Made by a program: the position numbers and the translations under genes. From the NCBI GenBank assembly GCA_036339995.1, contig JAYYZW010000072.1, positions 1-13,507 on the forward strand: a stretch of 13,507 bases of DNA, given 5' to 3'. The DNA is from JAYYZW01 sp036339995. GTDB taxonomy: Bacteria > Pseudomonadota > Gammaproteobacteria > Ga0077536. The notes under the pieces were generated by a model. The model saw nothing but the letters and a program-made list of their open reading frames with translations, made no database searches and had not been told where the DNA came from. Shown here piece by piece: positions 6,170 to 13,451 of this stretch. The first letter of the stretch is position 1; every line of letters begins with the position of its first letter.

Positions 6170-7336
6170 ATGTTCGTCGCGACGAAAGACAAAATCATGC
6201 CCACAGTCATGGTCGGGTCCTTTCCGAAACCGACCTGGTTCAACCAGAACCTCTATGGGCGACCGTTCAAAGTCGCTATGGGAGATTCGCTATACCGGGA
6301 GCAGTATCTCGATTCGGTCGCCTGCTACATTAGTGAACAAGAACGCTGCGGCCTCGACATTCTGGTCGACGGCGATACGCGCTTCGATTTGGAAGTCGGC
6401 GGCCGCTCGTGGTTTTTCTATACCATCGAGCGTCTGAACGGCATCACGGGATATCGCGACAGTACACATTTTCTCGACTACGGCGACATGAAGCCAGGGC
6501 ATATTCTCTACGAAGTACAGGAATCCTGGCATCCGCCGACGGTGACCGAAAAGATCACGCGCGGCCCGTTGCATTTCACCGCCATCTGGAAGACCGCGCA
6601 GAAAATGACCGATCGGCCGGTTAAGTTCGGTTCGATCTGCGCAACCTGTTTGCCGATGATGCTGTGGAATGATTATTACGACAACGATCGCGACATGATC
6701 ATGGATATCGCGACCGCGCTGAACGAAGAGTACCGGGAACTCGCCGATGCTGGCTGCCCCATCATTCAAATCGAGGAGCCGGTCCATCATTTCAACTGCA
6801 ACGCCATTCCGCCCTGCAGCGACGACGACCTCGCGTTCTATACCGAGGCCTTCAACCGGCAGGTCGAGGGCGTCAATACCGAGGTCTGGGCCCATACCTG
6901 CTGGGGCAATCCGAATCAGCAGAGTTTCTACTGGGAACGGCCGAGCTACGCGCGGTCGCTGCCGTACTTCCTCGAGATGAACTGCGATGTGTTGATGCTG
7001 GAAGGCGGCAGCAACCAGGCGCGGGACATCGCGCTCATGAAGGACCATCCGACCGACAAGAAGATCGGGATCGGCGTGGTCGACCACACGCGCACCACGG
7101 TCGAGTCGCCCGAGCAGGTGGCGGAGACGATTCGCCACGCGCTGGAATACGTGCCGCCCGAGCGCTTGATCATCACGGCCGACTGCGGTTTCGGGCGGGA
7201 AGGGCTGTCGCGGCGCATTGCTTTCTACAAGTGCGTCTCCGTAGTCATGGGGACGAACATCGTGCGCAAGGATCTCGGGTTGGAAGAGGCCTATGTGCGC
7301 GTCGCCAATCCGGCTTACGCGTTCAATGAAGGCTAG
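6170..7336 (+). CDS. Core-only MetE-like zinc methyltransferase-family protein (cobalamin-independent methionine synthase C-terminal domain)
   Basis: The 388-residue product matches the C-terminal catalytic barrel of MetE; the N-terminal half of full-length MetE (~750 residues) is absent. The zinc ligands are all recognisable: H242-x-C244 in WAHTCWGN, E278 in LMLEGGS and C339 in ITADCGFG. PIIQIEEP (197-204) replaces the usual IIQIDEP. Core-only relatives include archaeal methionine synthases and epoxyalkane:coenzyme M transferases, and all activate a thiol on zinc. Here the divergent ACAD/LLM operon and the catabolic surroundings argue against routine methionine synthesis, so a substrate-specific methyl or alkyl transfer to a thiol is more likely. 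The start at 6170 is preferred over an upstream in-frame 6107 because of the GGAG at 6157-6160. The actual acceptor and donor are unknown. Confidence 0.82.
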   Translation: MFVATKDKIMPTVMVGSFPKPTWFNQNLYGRPFKVAMGDSLYREQYLDSVACYISEQERCGLDILVDGDTRFDLEVGGRSWFFYTIERLNGITGYRDSTHFLDYGDMKPGHILYEVQESWHPPTVTEKITRGPLHFTAIWKTAQKMTDRPVKFGSICATCLPMMLWNDYYDNDRDMIMDIATALNEEYRELADAGCPIIQIEEPVHHFNCNAIPPCSDDDLAFYTEAFNRQVEGVNTEVWAHTCWGNPNQQSFYWERPSYARSLPYFLEMNCDVLMLEGGSNQARDIALMKDHPTDKKIGIGVVDHTRTTVESPEQVAETIRHALEYVPPERLIITADCGFGREGLSRRIAFYKCVSVVMGTNIVRKDLGLEEAYVRVANPAYAFNEG

Positions 7337-7338
7337 GC

Positions 7339-7500
7339 ATGGGTTCGCGAATATCACACGTAGGAGCCCGCTTGCGGGCGAGTCTGCTCAATTCACTCGA
7401 ACAACAGCTAGAACTCGAATTGGATTTCGTCGCGTCGATTGCCTCGAGCCCGGAAACGCTGAAAACCCTGGAAGCGTTTTTCGAACAGCGCAAGAAGTAG
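7339..7500 (+). pseudogene. Short ORF with in-frame REP; probable C-terminal remnant of an enoyl-CoA hydratase
   Basis: An ATG 2 bp after the MetE-like stop opens a 53-codon frame ending in TAG at 7498-7500. Residues 8-15 (VGARLRAS) are encoded by a REP copy. The rest reads LLNSLEQQLELELDFVASIA, then SSPETLKTLEAFFEQRKK. The SLEQQLELE…AFFEQRK pattern resembles the end of crotonase-fold enoyl-CoA hydratases (SLEEQLExE…AFLEKRK). The body of such an enzyme is absent, and a TGA lies in frame at 7327-7329. It is best read as a fragment joined to a REP, though a real small protein translated after the MetE-like gene cannot be excluded. It is too short for most gene finders. Confidence 0.4.
7360..7381 (+). 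repeat. Single REP element
   Basis: GTAGGAGCCCGCTTGCGGGC followed by GA is identical to the copy at 3611-3632. It is preceded by ATATCAC, as is the 3611 copy (ATATCACGCTT), so part of the flank is shared. It lies 24 bp after the MetE-like stop, where it could protect or end that transcript. Confidence 0.85.
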
Positions 7501-7510
7501 GCAACACGGC

Positions 7511-9268
7511 ATGTCCCGCTCCATGCAATGGGTATTGTTATGGGCAGCGACGAGCACCCTGGCCTGCCTGTTCGCCTTGTCCTGGCTACCAGCGGCATTC
7601 GATGGCGACAATTACACTCCGATCGGCGCCGACTCGTTTTATCACGCCCGCAGAATTCTCGACACCGTTGCCGATTCAAACGCCTTTTATCAATTCGACA
7701 CCGCGATTCATGCACCTGAAGGGAGCCTGCTGACTTGGCCGTGGGCCTACGATCGCATGGCAGCCGGGATCGTTGCGGGCGCGATGAAGCTCGGCGCGAC
7801 AGCGGACCCGATGGCCGTTCTCGTCTACCTTCCGGTTGCCATGGCGCCGGTCAGCGTCGGCCTAGTCATCGTCCTCGGATTGCTCACCGGGCTCCCGCGC
7901 TGGGGTGTCGTCGCGCTGGCGTCGGCTTATGCAATTTCTCCCTTGACCCGGGAACTTCACGCCGTGGGGCGCATAGACCACCACTTCGTCGAGCATTTTT
8001 TCTTTCTGGCATCGCTCTGCGCTGGAATGGTCTGGTTGAAAGCACCAAGTTCGGTGCGCGCGGTGGTGTTCGGCGCTGTGCTCGGCATCGCCCCCGGCTT
8101 TCACAACGGATTGTTCGTCCTGCAGGCCTTTCTCGGCGGCACCATCGTCCTCTTGTGGCTGCGGGGATTACTCGAACTCCGCCGAACTGAATCATGGTTC
8201 GCTGCTGCGCTCGTCGTCTCATCGCTAGCCATACTCCTGCCATCGGAGCCGTTCCGCGCTTTCGAATGGGCGTTTTACTACCTGGGTTGGTTCCACCTGC
8301 TGACGGCGATTCTGAGCGCTGGCCTGGTGTCCTGGCTTGCGCACCGAGGACCGAGCCGCCTCAACATCTATCTGTTGGCCGCGGGATCGATCACGGTCGG
8401 GTTTCTCGCCTGGAGCCAAATCGGCCACGGTGGGCGATTCGTATTCGCCAACATGCCGGCGCTCAGCGACGTGACGGAATCGGCCAGCCTGATCGGGATC
8501 CTCGAGGCTGGGCGGGCGAGGTTTCTCACCGAGCGTTATACGTTCATGATATGGCTTCTTCCGGTGATAGCGCTCGGTCTTGCCCTCACCGCCATCCGCA
8601 GCCGGGCACCCGATCGCGTCCTGCTCACTGTTACGCTTCTCGGCGGCGGTTTTCTGATGCTGCAGCAATTAAGACTGCACTATTTCGGATACCTGGTGCT
8701 GATGCTGCCGCCGCTTCAATGGGCGGCGACGCGAAAGAAAACGCTGGCCGTAGCCGCTGGCGCAGCATTCCTCGCCGCGCAACTGCCTGCCGTCATGGAT
8801 TTCGGTTCCCATCCCGTACTTGCGGGCGATCGAAACTATGCCGTCAATCGCGGCCTGATCCTTGAACTCGGCGAACGTTGCGCGGCTGATCCAGGCGTCG
8901 TCCTAGCGCGCTTTGGGGATGGACATTACCTGCGGTTTCACACGAACTGTGCCGTGATCGCTAACAACATGATCATGACCCGCCAGCACCTCGAACGCAT
9001 CGCGCTCACCGAAACCCTGTTCGATCTGGCGCCCGCCGTGCTACGCGCCACCTACCCCTGGGTCGATTACGTTTATCTCTGGCGCCAGGACAACCCGCTG
9101 AATCGCACCGCCCGTGAAGCAGACGACCCGCAAGCTTCACCGCTCGCGCGAGGCTTGCTGATGAATTCCTCCATGCCGGAGGGCTTCGAGCTGATCGGTG
9201 AGACCGCGTTCGAGTGGCCGGACGGTGAGCGCGCGCCCTTCGCACGGGCTTTTCACATCTCCCACTGA
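7511..9268 (+). CDS. STT3/AglB-like polytopic membrane glycosyltransferase (GT-C fold)
   Basis: This 585-residue protein has about 12-13 hydrophobic segments (first at residues 7-26, last near 412-427), then a ~155-residue soluble C-terminal region. Motif order follows oligosaccharyltransferase catalytic subunits. GADSFYHARRI (39-49) is like the first-loop GxDxYYHxR of AglB/STT3. GRIDHHFVEHF (153-163) is like GxxDHHVxE, holding the second acidic metal site. D320-V-T-E323-S may correspond to the external-loop-5 SVSE/TIxE motif. ARFGDGHYLRFHTNCAVIAN (466-485) sits where WWDYGxxIxxxxxxxVxAD normally lies, but the two Trp and the Tyr are not conserved. It probably transfers a glycan from a lipid carrier, but to protein or another acceptor is unclear. 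The ATG at 7511 has a weak ribosome site; ATG at 7523 is an alternative. Confidence 0.62.
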   Translation: MSRSMQWVLLWAATSTLACLFALSWLPAAFDGDNYTPIGADSFYHARRILDTVADSNAFYQFDTAIHAPEGSLLTWPWAYDRMAAGIVAGAMKLGATADPMAVLVYLPVAMAPVSVGLVIVLGLLTGLPRWGVVALASAYAISPLTRELHAVGRIDHHFVEHFFFLASLCAGMVWLKAPSSVRAVVFGAVLGIAPGFHNGLFVLQAFLGGTIVLLWLRGLLELRRTESWFAAALVVSSLAILLPSEPFRAFEWAFYYLGWFHLLTAILSAGLVSWLAHRGPSRLNIYLLAAGSITVGFLAWSQIGHGGRFVFANMPALSDVTESASLIGILEAGRARFLTERYTFMIWLLPVIALGLALTAIRSRAPDRVLLTVTLLGGGFLMLQQLRLHYFGYLVLMLPPLQWAATRKKTLAVAAGAAFLAAQLPAVMDFGSHPVLAGDRNYAVNRGLILELGERCAADPGVVLARFGDGHYLRFHTNCAVIANNMIMTRQHLERIALTETLFDLAPAVLRATYPWVDYVYLWRQDNPLNRTAREADDPQASPLARGLLMNSSMPEGFELIGETAFEWPDGERAPFARAFHISH

Positions 9269-9388
9269 AGTCTGGCAGCAGCGCGAGTTGTCTTCACGCG
9301 TGGACAAGACATCGCGGATTCATTATCGTCCGGATCGATACCCCGTAATCGGAGCGCGATCCGCCGATACCGCGCGCAGGAAGAAACC

Positions 9389-10603
9389 ATGGCGCACGTA
9401 ATGACTACTGATGATGCTGCGGAAACGTTCGCAAGTCCCAATGCTTTCGCGCTGAACGACGATCAACAAGCCATGTTCGAAGAAGCGAATCGTTTCGCGC
9501 GAAACGAGCTTTATCCACTGGCCGAACGCATGGATAACGAGGAATGGTGGCCCGAGGACGTGTTCGATACCATCGGCGAGATGGGGTATTTCGGCCTCAC
9601 CGTGCCGGAGGAATACGGTGGGCAGGGACTGGATTTCTTTACCAGCGGCCTGGTATCGCAGGCCTTCGGGCGGTGGAACCATGCCCTGGCTTTGAGCTGG
9701 GTCGCGCACGAAAACCTCTGCCTGAACAATATCTACCGCAATGCCAACGAAACCCTGCGTCACAAGTACCTGCCGAGTCTCTGTGCGGGCAAATCCATCG
9801 GCGCGCTCGGCCTTACCGAGCCGGGTGCCGGGTCGGATGCGCTCGGCGCGATGTCGACGACCGCCCGTAGAAACGGCGATCGCTACATCCTTAACGGCCG
9901 CAAGATGTTCATCACCAACGGCCCGGTCGCCGACGTGCTGCTAGTGTATGCCAAGACCTCACCCGATAAAGGCCCCCATGGTATTTCGGCCTTCATCGTC
10001 GAAAAAGATTTCTCCGGCTTCAGCGTCGCCCAGAAATTGACCAAGATGGGTTTTCGTGGCAGCCAGACCGGCGAGCTGCTATTCGACGATTGCGAAGTGC
10101 CGGCGGAAAACCTCGTCGGTACCGAGGACGAAGGCGTGGCCGTAGTGATGAGCGGGCTCGATCTCGAACGCGCGGTGATCTCTCCGATCTGCGTCGGTAT
10201 GGCCGAGCGGGCGCTCGAGATCGCCATCGAATACGCCAAGACGCGCGAACAGTTCGGCCGTCCCATCGCCGATTTCCAGATGATCCAGTCGAAGATTGCG
10301 GACATGTATGTTTGGGTCGAAGCGATGAAAGCGCTCAATTTCAAGGTGCTGGCCGAGGCGAACGATCTCGAAATCGGCGGGGGGGGGCGTGGCATGGTTC
10401 ACGCAAACACCGCGGCCTCGATCATGTATACGGCTAACATGCTCAATCGCGTGCTCGACGAATCAGTACAGGTTCACGGTGGCATGGGTTACATCTGGGA
10501 ATCAGAGATCAACCGCCTGTACCGTGGTAACAAGCTGTTGGAGATCGGCGCCGGCACCACCGAAGTACGGAAACTGATCATCAGCCGAGAATTGTTGAAA
10601 TAG
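9389..10603 (+). CDS. Acyl-CoA dehydrogenase of the isovaleryl-CoA dehydrogenase type
   Basis: A 404-residue ACAD with VPEEYGGQGLD (72-82), GLTEPGAGSDALG (141-153), KMGFRGSQTGEL (219-230), KTREQFGRPI (284-293) and QVHGGMGYIW (361-370). The end, LLEIGAGTTEVRKLIISREL (383-402), follows isovaleryl-CoA dehydrogenase (EIGAGTSEVRRLVIGR) in lacking Y-E-G-T. E260 in SGLDLERAVI matches the catalytic Glu position of that enzyme. A branched short-chain or related acyl-CoA is the likely substrate, with electrons to ETF. AGGAAG precedes the ATG. The SDR gene starts 3 bp after the stop, so the two are translated from one message. No methylcrotonyl-CoA carboxylase (liu) genes are nearby, so leucine breakdown itself is not supported. 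A run of nine G occurs near residues 330-332. Confidence 0.9.
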   Translation: MAHVMTTDDAAETFASPNAFALNDDQQAMFEEANRFARNELYPLAERMDNEEWWPEDVFDTIGEMGYFGLTVPEEYGGQGLDFFTSGLVSQAFGRWNHALALSWVAHENLCLNNIYRNANETLRHKYLPSLCAGKSIGALGLTEPGAGSDALGAMSTTARRNGDRYILNGRKMFITNGPVADVLLVYAKTSPDKGPHGISAFIVEKDFSGFSVAQKLTKMGFRGSQTGELLFDDCEVPAENLVGTEDEGVAVVMSGLDLERAVISPICVGMAERALEIAIEYAKTREQFGRPIADFQMIQSKIADMYVWVEAMKALNFKVLAEANDLEIGGGGRGMVHANTAASIMYTANMLNRVLDESVQVHGGMGYIWESEINRLYRGNKLLEIGAGTTEVRKLIISRELLK

Positions 10604-10606
10604 TCC

Positions 10607-11491
10607 ATGGCGGAACCCGTCCCGATACCGAAAACGAACGAAGATCTCGCCGCGCATCCGACTAGTTTCACGGCCGATTTTCTGAAAGGGCAGACCGTCT
10701 TCGTGTGCGGGGGCGGCAGCGGGATAGGCCGCGCTACCGCGTGGCTGGCCGCTCGACTCGGCGCTCGGGTGATCCTCGGCGGCCGGACCGAGGAGAAGCT
10801 CCGCAGCGTGGCAGACGCTATCAATGACCGCGACGGACTTTCCGCATCGCTACAGGTGCTCGATATTCGCGACAGCGATTCGGTCGAACGAACATTCGAG
10901 GCGATCGGTGATCAATTCGGTTCCCTTGATCTCTTGATCAACAGCGCGGGCGGCCAGTTTCCCCAGGCCGCGATCGATTATTCCGAGAAAGGCTGGCAGA
11001 CCATCATCAACACCAACCTGAACGGCACCTGGAACATGATGCACGCGGCTGCCCGGCACTGGCGATCGCGCGGGAGAGGCGGCTCCATCGTGAACATCGT
11101 AGTCGTCCTGCAAGGATTATTCGGTGTCGCGCACACCTCCGCCGCACGCGCCGGCGTGATCGCGTTTTCGGAAAATGCCGCTGTCGAGTGGGCGCCACTC
11201 GGGATCCGAGTCAATTGCATCGCGCCGGGTTGTATCGAAACCGAGGGCTGGCGCGTGTATTCAGAGCAGGCACGTTCCCGTTATCCGCGCACCAACCCGA
11301 TGATGCGCGTGGGTTCTCCCTGGGAAATCGCAGAGGCTTCAGTGTTCGTCGGCGGTCCGGGCGGGCGCTTCATCAACGGCGAAACCCTCGTCGTCGACGG
11401 TGGCGGCCGTCATTGGGGTGAGATCTGGACGACGGGAAAGCCTGAATATTTTGCTGCTGCCACGCGCCTGTGGGATGACGGCGCCGGCTGA
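10607..11491 (+). CDS. Short-chain dehydrogenase/reductase, 2,4-dienoyl-CoA-reductase-like
   Basis: The product is 294 residues. The Rossmann motif is VFVCGGGSGIGRATA (31-45) and an NSAG occurs at 112-115 (usual NNAG). The classical Ser and Y-x3-K are absent: about 164-166 is Ile/Val/Val, and the segment AHTSAARAGV gives T177-x3-R181. VEWAPLGIRVNCIAPG then reads as usual, followed by TEGW, and VVDGGGRHWGE at 262-272. This EW(A/G)P…TEG pattern, with a missing Tyr, resembles peroxisomal 2,4-dienoyl-CoA reductases. Such enzymes reduce dienoyl-CoA with NADPH, which would fit the ACAD immediately upstream. An unrelated SDR activity or a non-catalytic role is possible. The ATG is 3 bp after the ACAD stop, with its ribosome site inside the ACAD end. 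Confidence 0.8.
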   Translation: MAEPVPIPKTNEDLAAHPTSFTADFLKGQTVFVCGGGSGIGRATAWLAARLGARVILGGRTEEKLRSVADAINDRDGLSASLQVLDIRDSDSVERTFEAIGDQFGSLDLLINSAGGQFPQAAIDYSEKGWQTIINTNLNGTWNMMHAAARHWRSRGRGGSIVNIVVVLQGLFGVAHTSAARAGVIAFSENAAVEWAPLGIRVNCIAPGCIETEGWRVYSEQARSRYPRTNPMMRVGSPWEIAEASVFVGGPGGRFINGETLVVDGGGRHWGEIWTTGKPEYFAAATRLWDDGAG

Positions 11492-11567
11492 GGCCCATCG
11501 CAAAGTGATCGGCGATTATTATTAGAATCATACGAACACGGAATTAGATCCGGCCGTTCTATTGCCT

Positions 11568-13067
11568 TTACGTCTGCCCCAAGTAGGTGTGAAACACGCC
11601 TTGCGGGTCGTATTTCTGGCGCAACGCTTGGAGCCGTGCCCAAGCGTCGTCGGAGTAACACAGCCGGATCCGCTCGGGACGGACTCGGACCTCGACCTCA
11701 TTCACGTAGTGGCCCTTGGCGAACGGATCCATTAGTGGAATCGCTTGCTCGAGCCAGGCAAAGCCGGCCTCGTCGTCCTTGGCGTCGTCCCAGATTGAGA
11801 AACATCCAACGTAATGCCGGGTGGCGCCCGAGAAGCAGGCGTCGTCACGTTGTTTCAAATTTAGTCCATAGCTGGCGATGACGTGGCAGATCGGTGAAGG
11901 GGCCTTCCGGAAATGATCCACCATGGCATGCAGAATCTCGCCTGGTTGGTCGGTGAATGCGCTATCCGCCGCATACCTACCGAGATAGCCCCCCGGCGTA
12001 TTGGTGCCGAAGAAGTCCGGATAAAGTCGGTCGAACGTGTAGGCCTGGTTCTCTTGCTTGGTTTCGGCCGCTGCGGGGATCTCCGAGCGCGCCAGCGGAG
12101 CCAGTATTGCGCGGGATTCCTCGGCGGTGTCACCGAACGCGAACGCGGTGAGGAAACAGATCTTGGATTGCTCAGGCGGCGCGTCCGGCGGTGCCGCAGG
12201 ATCGTGTATGAGTACGCATAGGATCTCGAGGCGCGGATCGGTAGCCGCGCTGATCTGCTCCAGTACCGTTGTTACCGTCTCCAGGCGTTCCAGCGGCACA
12301 ACGTACGAACTCGCCAGGATTGCTTTCGGCGCGGGATAAACCTTGAGGTGCATACGCGTCACCACGGCAAAGAGCCCGGGGCCACCGCCACGTACTGCCC
12401 AAAGCAGTTCGGGGTTTTCGTCAATGCTTGCGCGGACGTGCTGACCGTTTGCAATAACCAACTCCGCGGCTTGGATATTGAGGGTGGCAACACCCTCGCA
12501 GTAAGGATGGTTCCAGCCGAGCCCGCCGCCCAGCAGAAAGCCGCCCATGCCGACTGATGCGCAATGGGGTGAGGGAAACGATAATCCGTGTGGCGCCAGC
12601 GCATTGGTGAGTTGGATACTTCGCACGCCGGTTTGAATCGATGCTGTTTGTTTGCCTGCGTCCACCTGAATATCGGTCAAGCCCGATAGATCTAGGCACA
12701 TCCCGCCGTCACGTACCGATGGAGCCAAGGGATTGTGGCCGCCGCTACGAACGGCAATCTTCATGCCGTTCTGCGCTGCGTGCATGACTGCCGCAACGAC
12801 GTCGTCTTCGCTTGCGGCCTGCGTGATCATGTCGGGATAGCGCGTCGGCTTCCACGAGTGCCAGACCATGGATTGACGCCAGAGCTCGTACCGGTCGTCA
12901 CTGCGGCTGATCACGTTGCCCGTGAAGTTTGGGATTGCTGCGGGGGGTTGACTATCGACTTGCGCGGCGAATAGCGAGCGCGACTGGATTGCGCCCAAAA
13001 CGCCAACAACAGTCCCTGATGCCAGTTTCTTGAGAATGGCGCGACGTGACGGATTGATGTCCTTCAT
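11568..13067 (-). CDS. Tat-exported FAD-binding oxidoreductase, berberine-bridge-enzyme family
   Basis: The product is 499 residues. SRRAILKK at 7-14 is a twin-arginine motif, followed by ASGTVVGVLGAI and a Ser-Leu-Phe-Ala-Ala cleavage region near 31-35, so the enzyme should be exported folded. The PCMH-type FAD domain has RSGGH at 107-111, the histidine that carries covalent FAD. C169 in PHCASVGMGGFLLGGGLG is spaced 58 residues from H111, close to the His-Cys spacing of bicovalent family members (about 60). The C-terminal berberine domain ends in the characteristic YDPQGVFHTYLG (486-497). These are oxidases or dehydrogenases of sugars, alcohols or alkaloid-like molecules, using O2 or another acceptor outside the cytoplasm. 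AGGA lies just before the ATG. Monocistronic and convergent with the SDR gene. Substrate unknown. Confidence 0.9.
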   Translation of the reverse strand: MKDINPSRRAILKKLASGTVVGVLGAIQSRSLFAAQVDSQPPAAIPNFTGNVISRSDDRYELWRQSMVWHSWKPTRYPDMITQAASEDDVVAAVMHAAQNGMKIAVRSGGHNPLAPSVRDGGMCLDLSGLTDIQVDAGKQTASIQTGVRSIQLTNALAPHGLSFPSPHCASVGMGGFLLGGGLGWNHPYCEGVATLNIQAAELVIANGQHVRASIDENPELLWAVRGGGPGLFAVVTRMHLKVYPAPKAILASSYVVPLERLETVTTVLEQISAATDPRLEILCVLIHDPAAPPDAPPEQSKICFLTAFAFGDTAEESRAILAPLARSEIPAAAETKQENQAYTFDRLYPDFFGTNTPGGYLGRYAADSAFTDQPGEILHAMVDHFRKAPSPICHVIASYGLNLKQRDDACFSGATRHYVGCFSIWDDAKDDEAGFAWLEQAIPLMDPFAKGHYVNEVEVRVRPERIRLCYSDDAWARLQALRQKYDPQGVFHTYLGQT

Positions 13068-13227
13068 GCGGTCCTGTCTCCCATTGCCGACAATCTCATT
13101 GACCTCCCGGTCTCGTTCAATGATCTCTTGGTTGCTTGCGGGACATCCGAAATTCTTTCAATACCGCTTGCCCGCGGATACCATTGTATTCTCGTCACGG
13201 GACCGGCGCGGAACATGCACGAAATCC

Positions 13228-13328
13228 GGCGATTAGGTCATCGCCTGCGCACTCGCGCAGTAAGTGGTGTCGACCCGGGCTTTGATGAGGACGCCCTGTT
13301 CCTCACCCTTCGGGCGACCCCCCGGTCG
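13228..13328. repeat. Cluster of short hairpin-forming inverted repeats
   Basis: Three inverted repeats occur: GGCGAT/ATCGCC (13228-13233, 13240-13245, 6-nt loop), CTGCGC/GCGCAG (13245-13250, 13255-13260, 4-nt loop) and CGACC/GGTCG (13315-13319, 13324-13328, CCCC loop). They could form RNA hairpins in the leader of the minus-strand flavo-oxidase. None is followed by a T-run on the plus strand. Confidence 0.35.
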
Positions 13329-13378
13329 TCCAAATTTATTCCGGATAGATTTATCACGGCGTCTGCAATTTATTCAAG

Positions 13379-13451
13379 CTTGCTCCCACCTTTTTTTCAG
13401 CGAAGGCTTATCGATTTATTCGAACGCGTGTCTTTGCGCTTTGGGAGCAAG
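13379..13451. repeat. Perfect 10-bp inverted repeat, 53 bp apart
   Basis: CTTGCTCCCA at 13379-13388 and TGGGAGCAAG at 13442-13451 are exact reverse complements. They may be the ends of a small element or a widely spaced regulator site. Both flanks are AT-rich and no gene lies between. Confidence 0.35.

Noticed and set aside
6290..7357. 355-residue open frame on the minus strand opposite the MetE-like gene
   Set aside because: It is an antisense shadow of a well-supported gene in GC-rich DNA, with no family motifs and no good ribosome site.
9323..9763. 146-residue minus-strand frame over the start of the second ACAD
   Set aside because: It is antisense to the conserved ACAD N-terminal domain and has no recognisable features.
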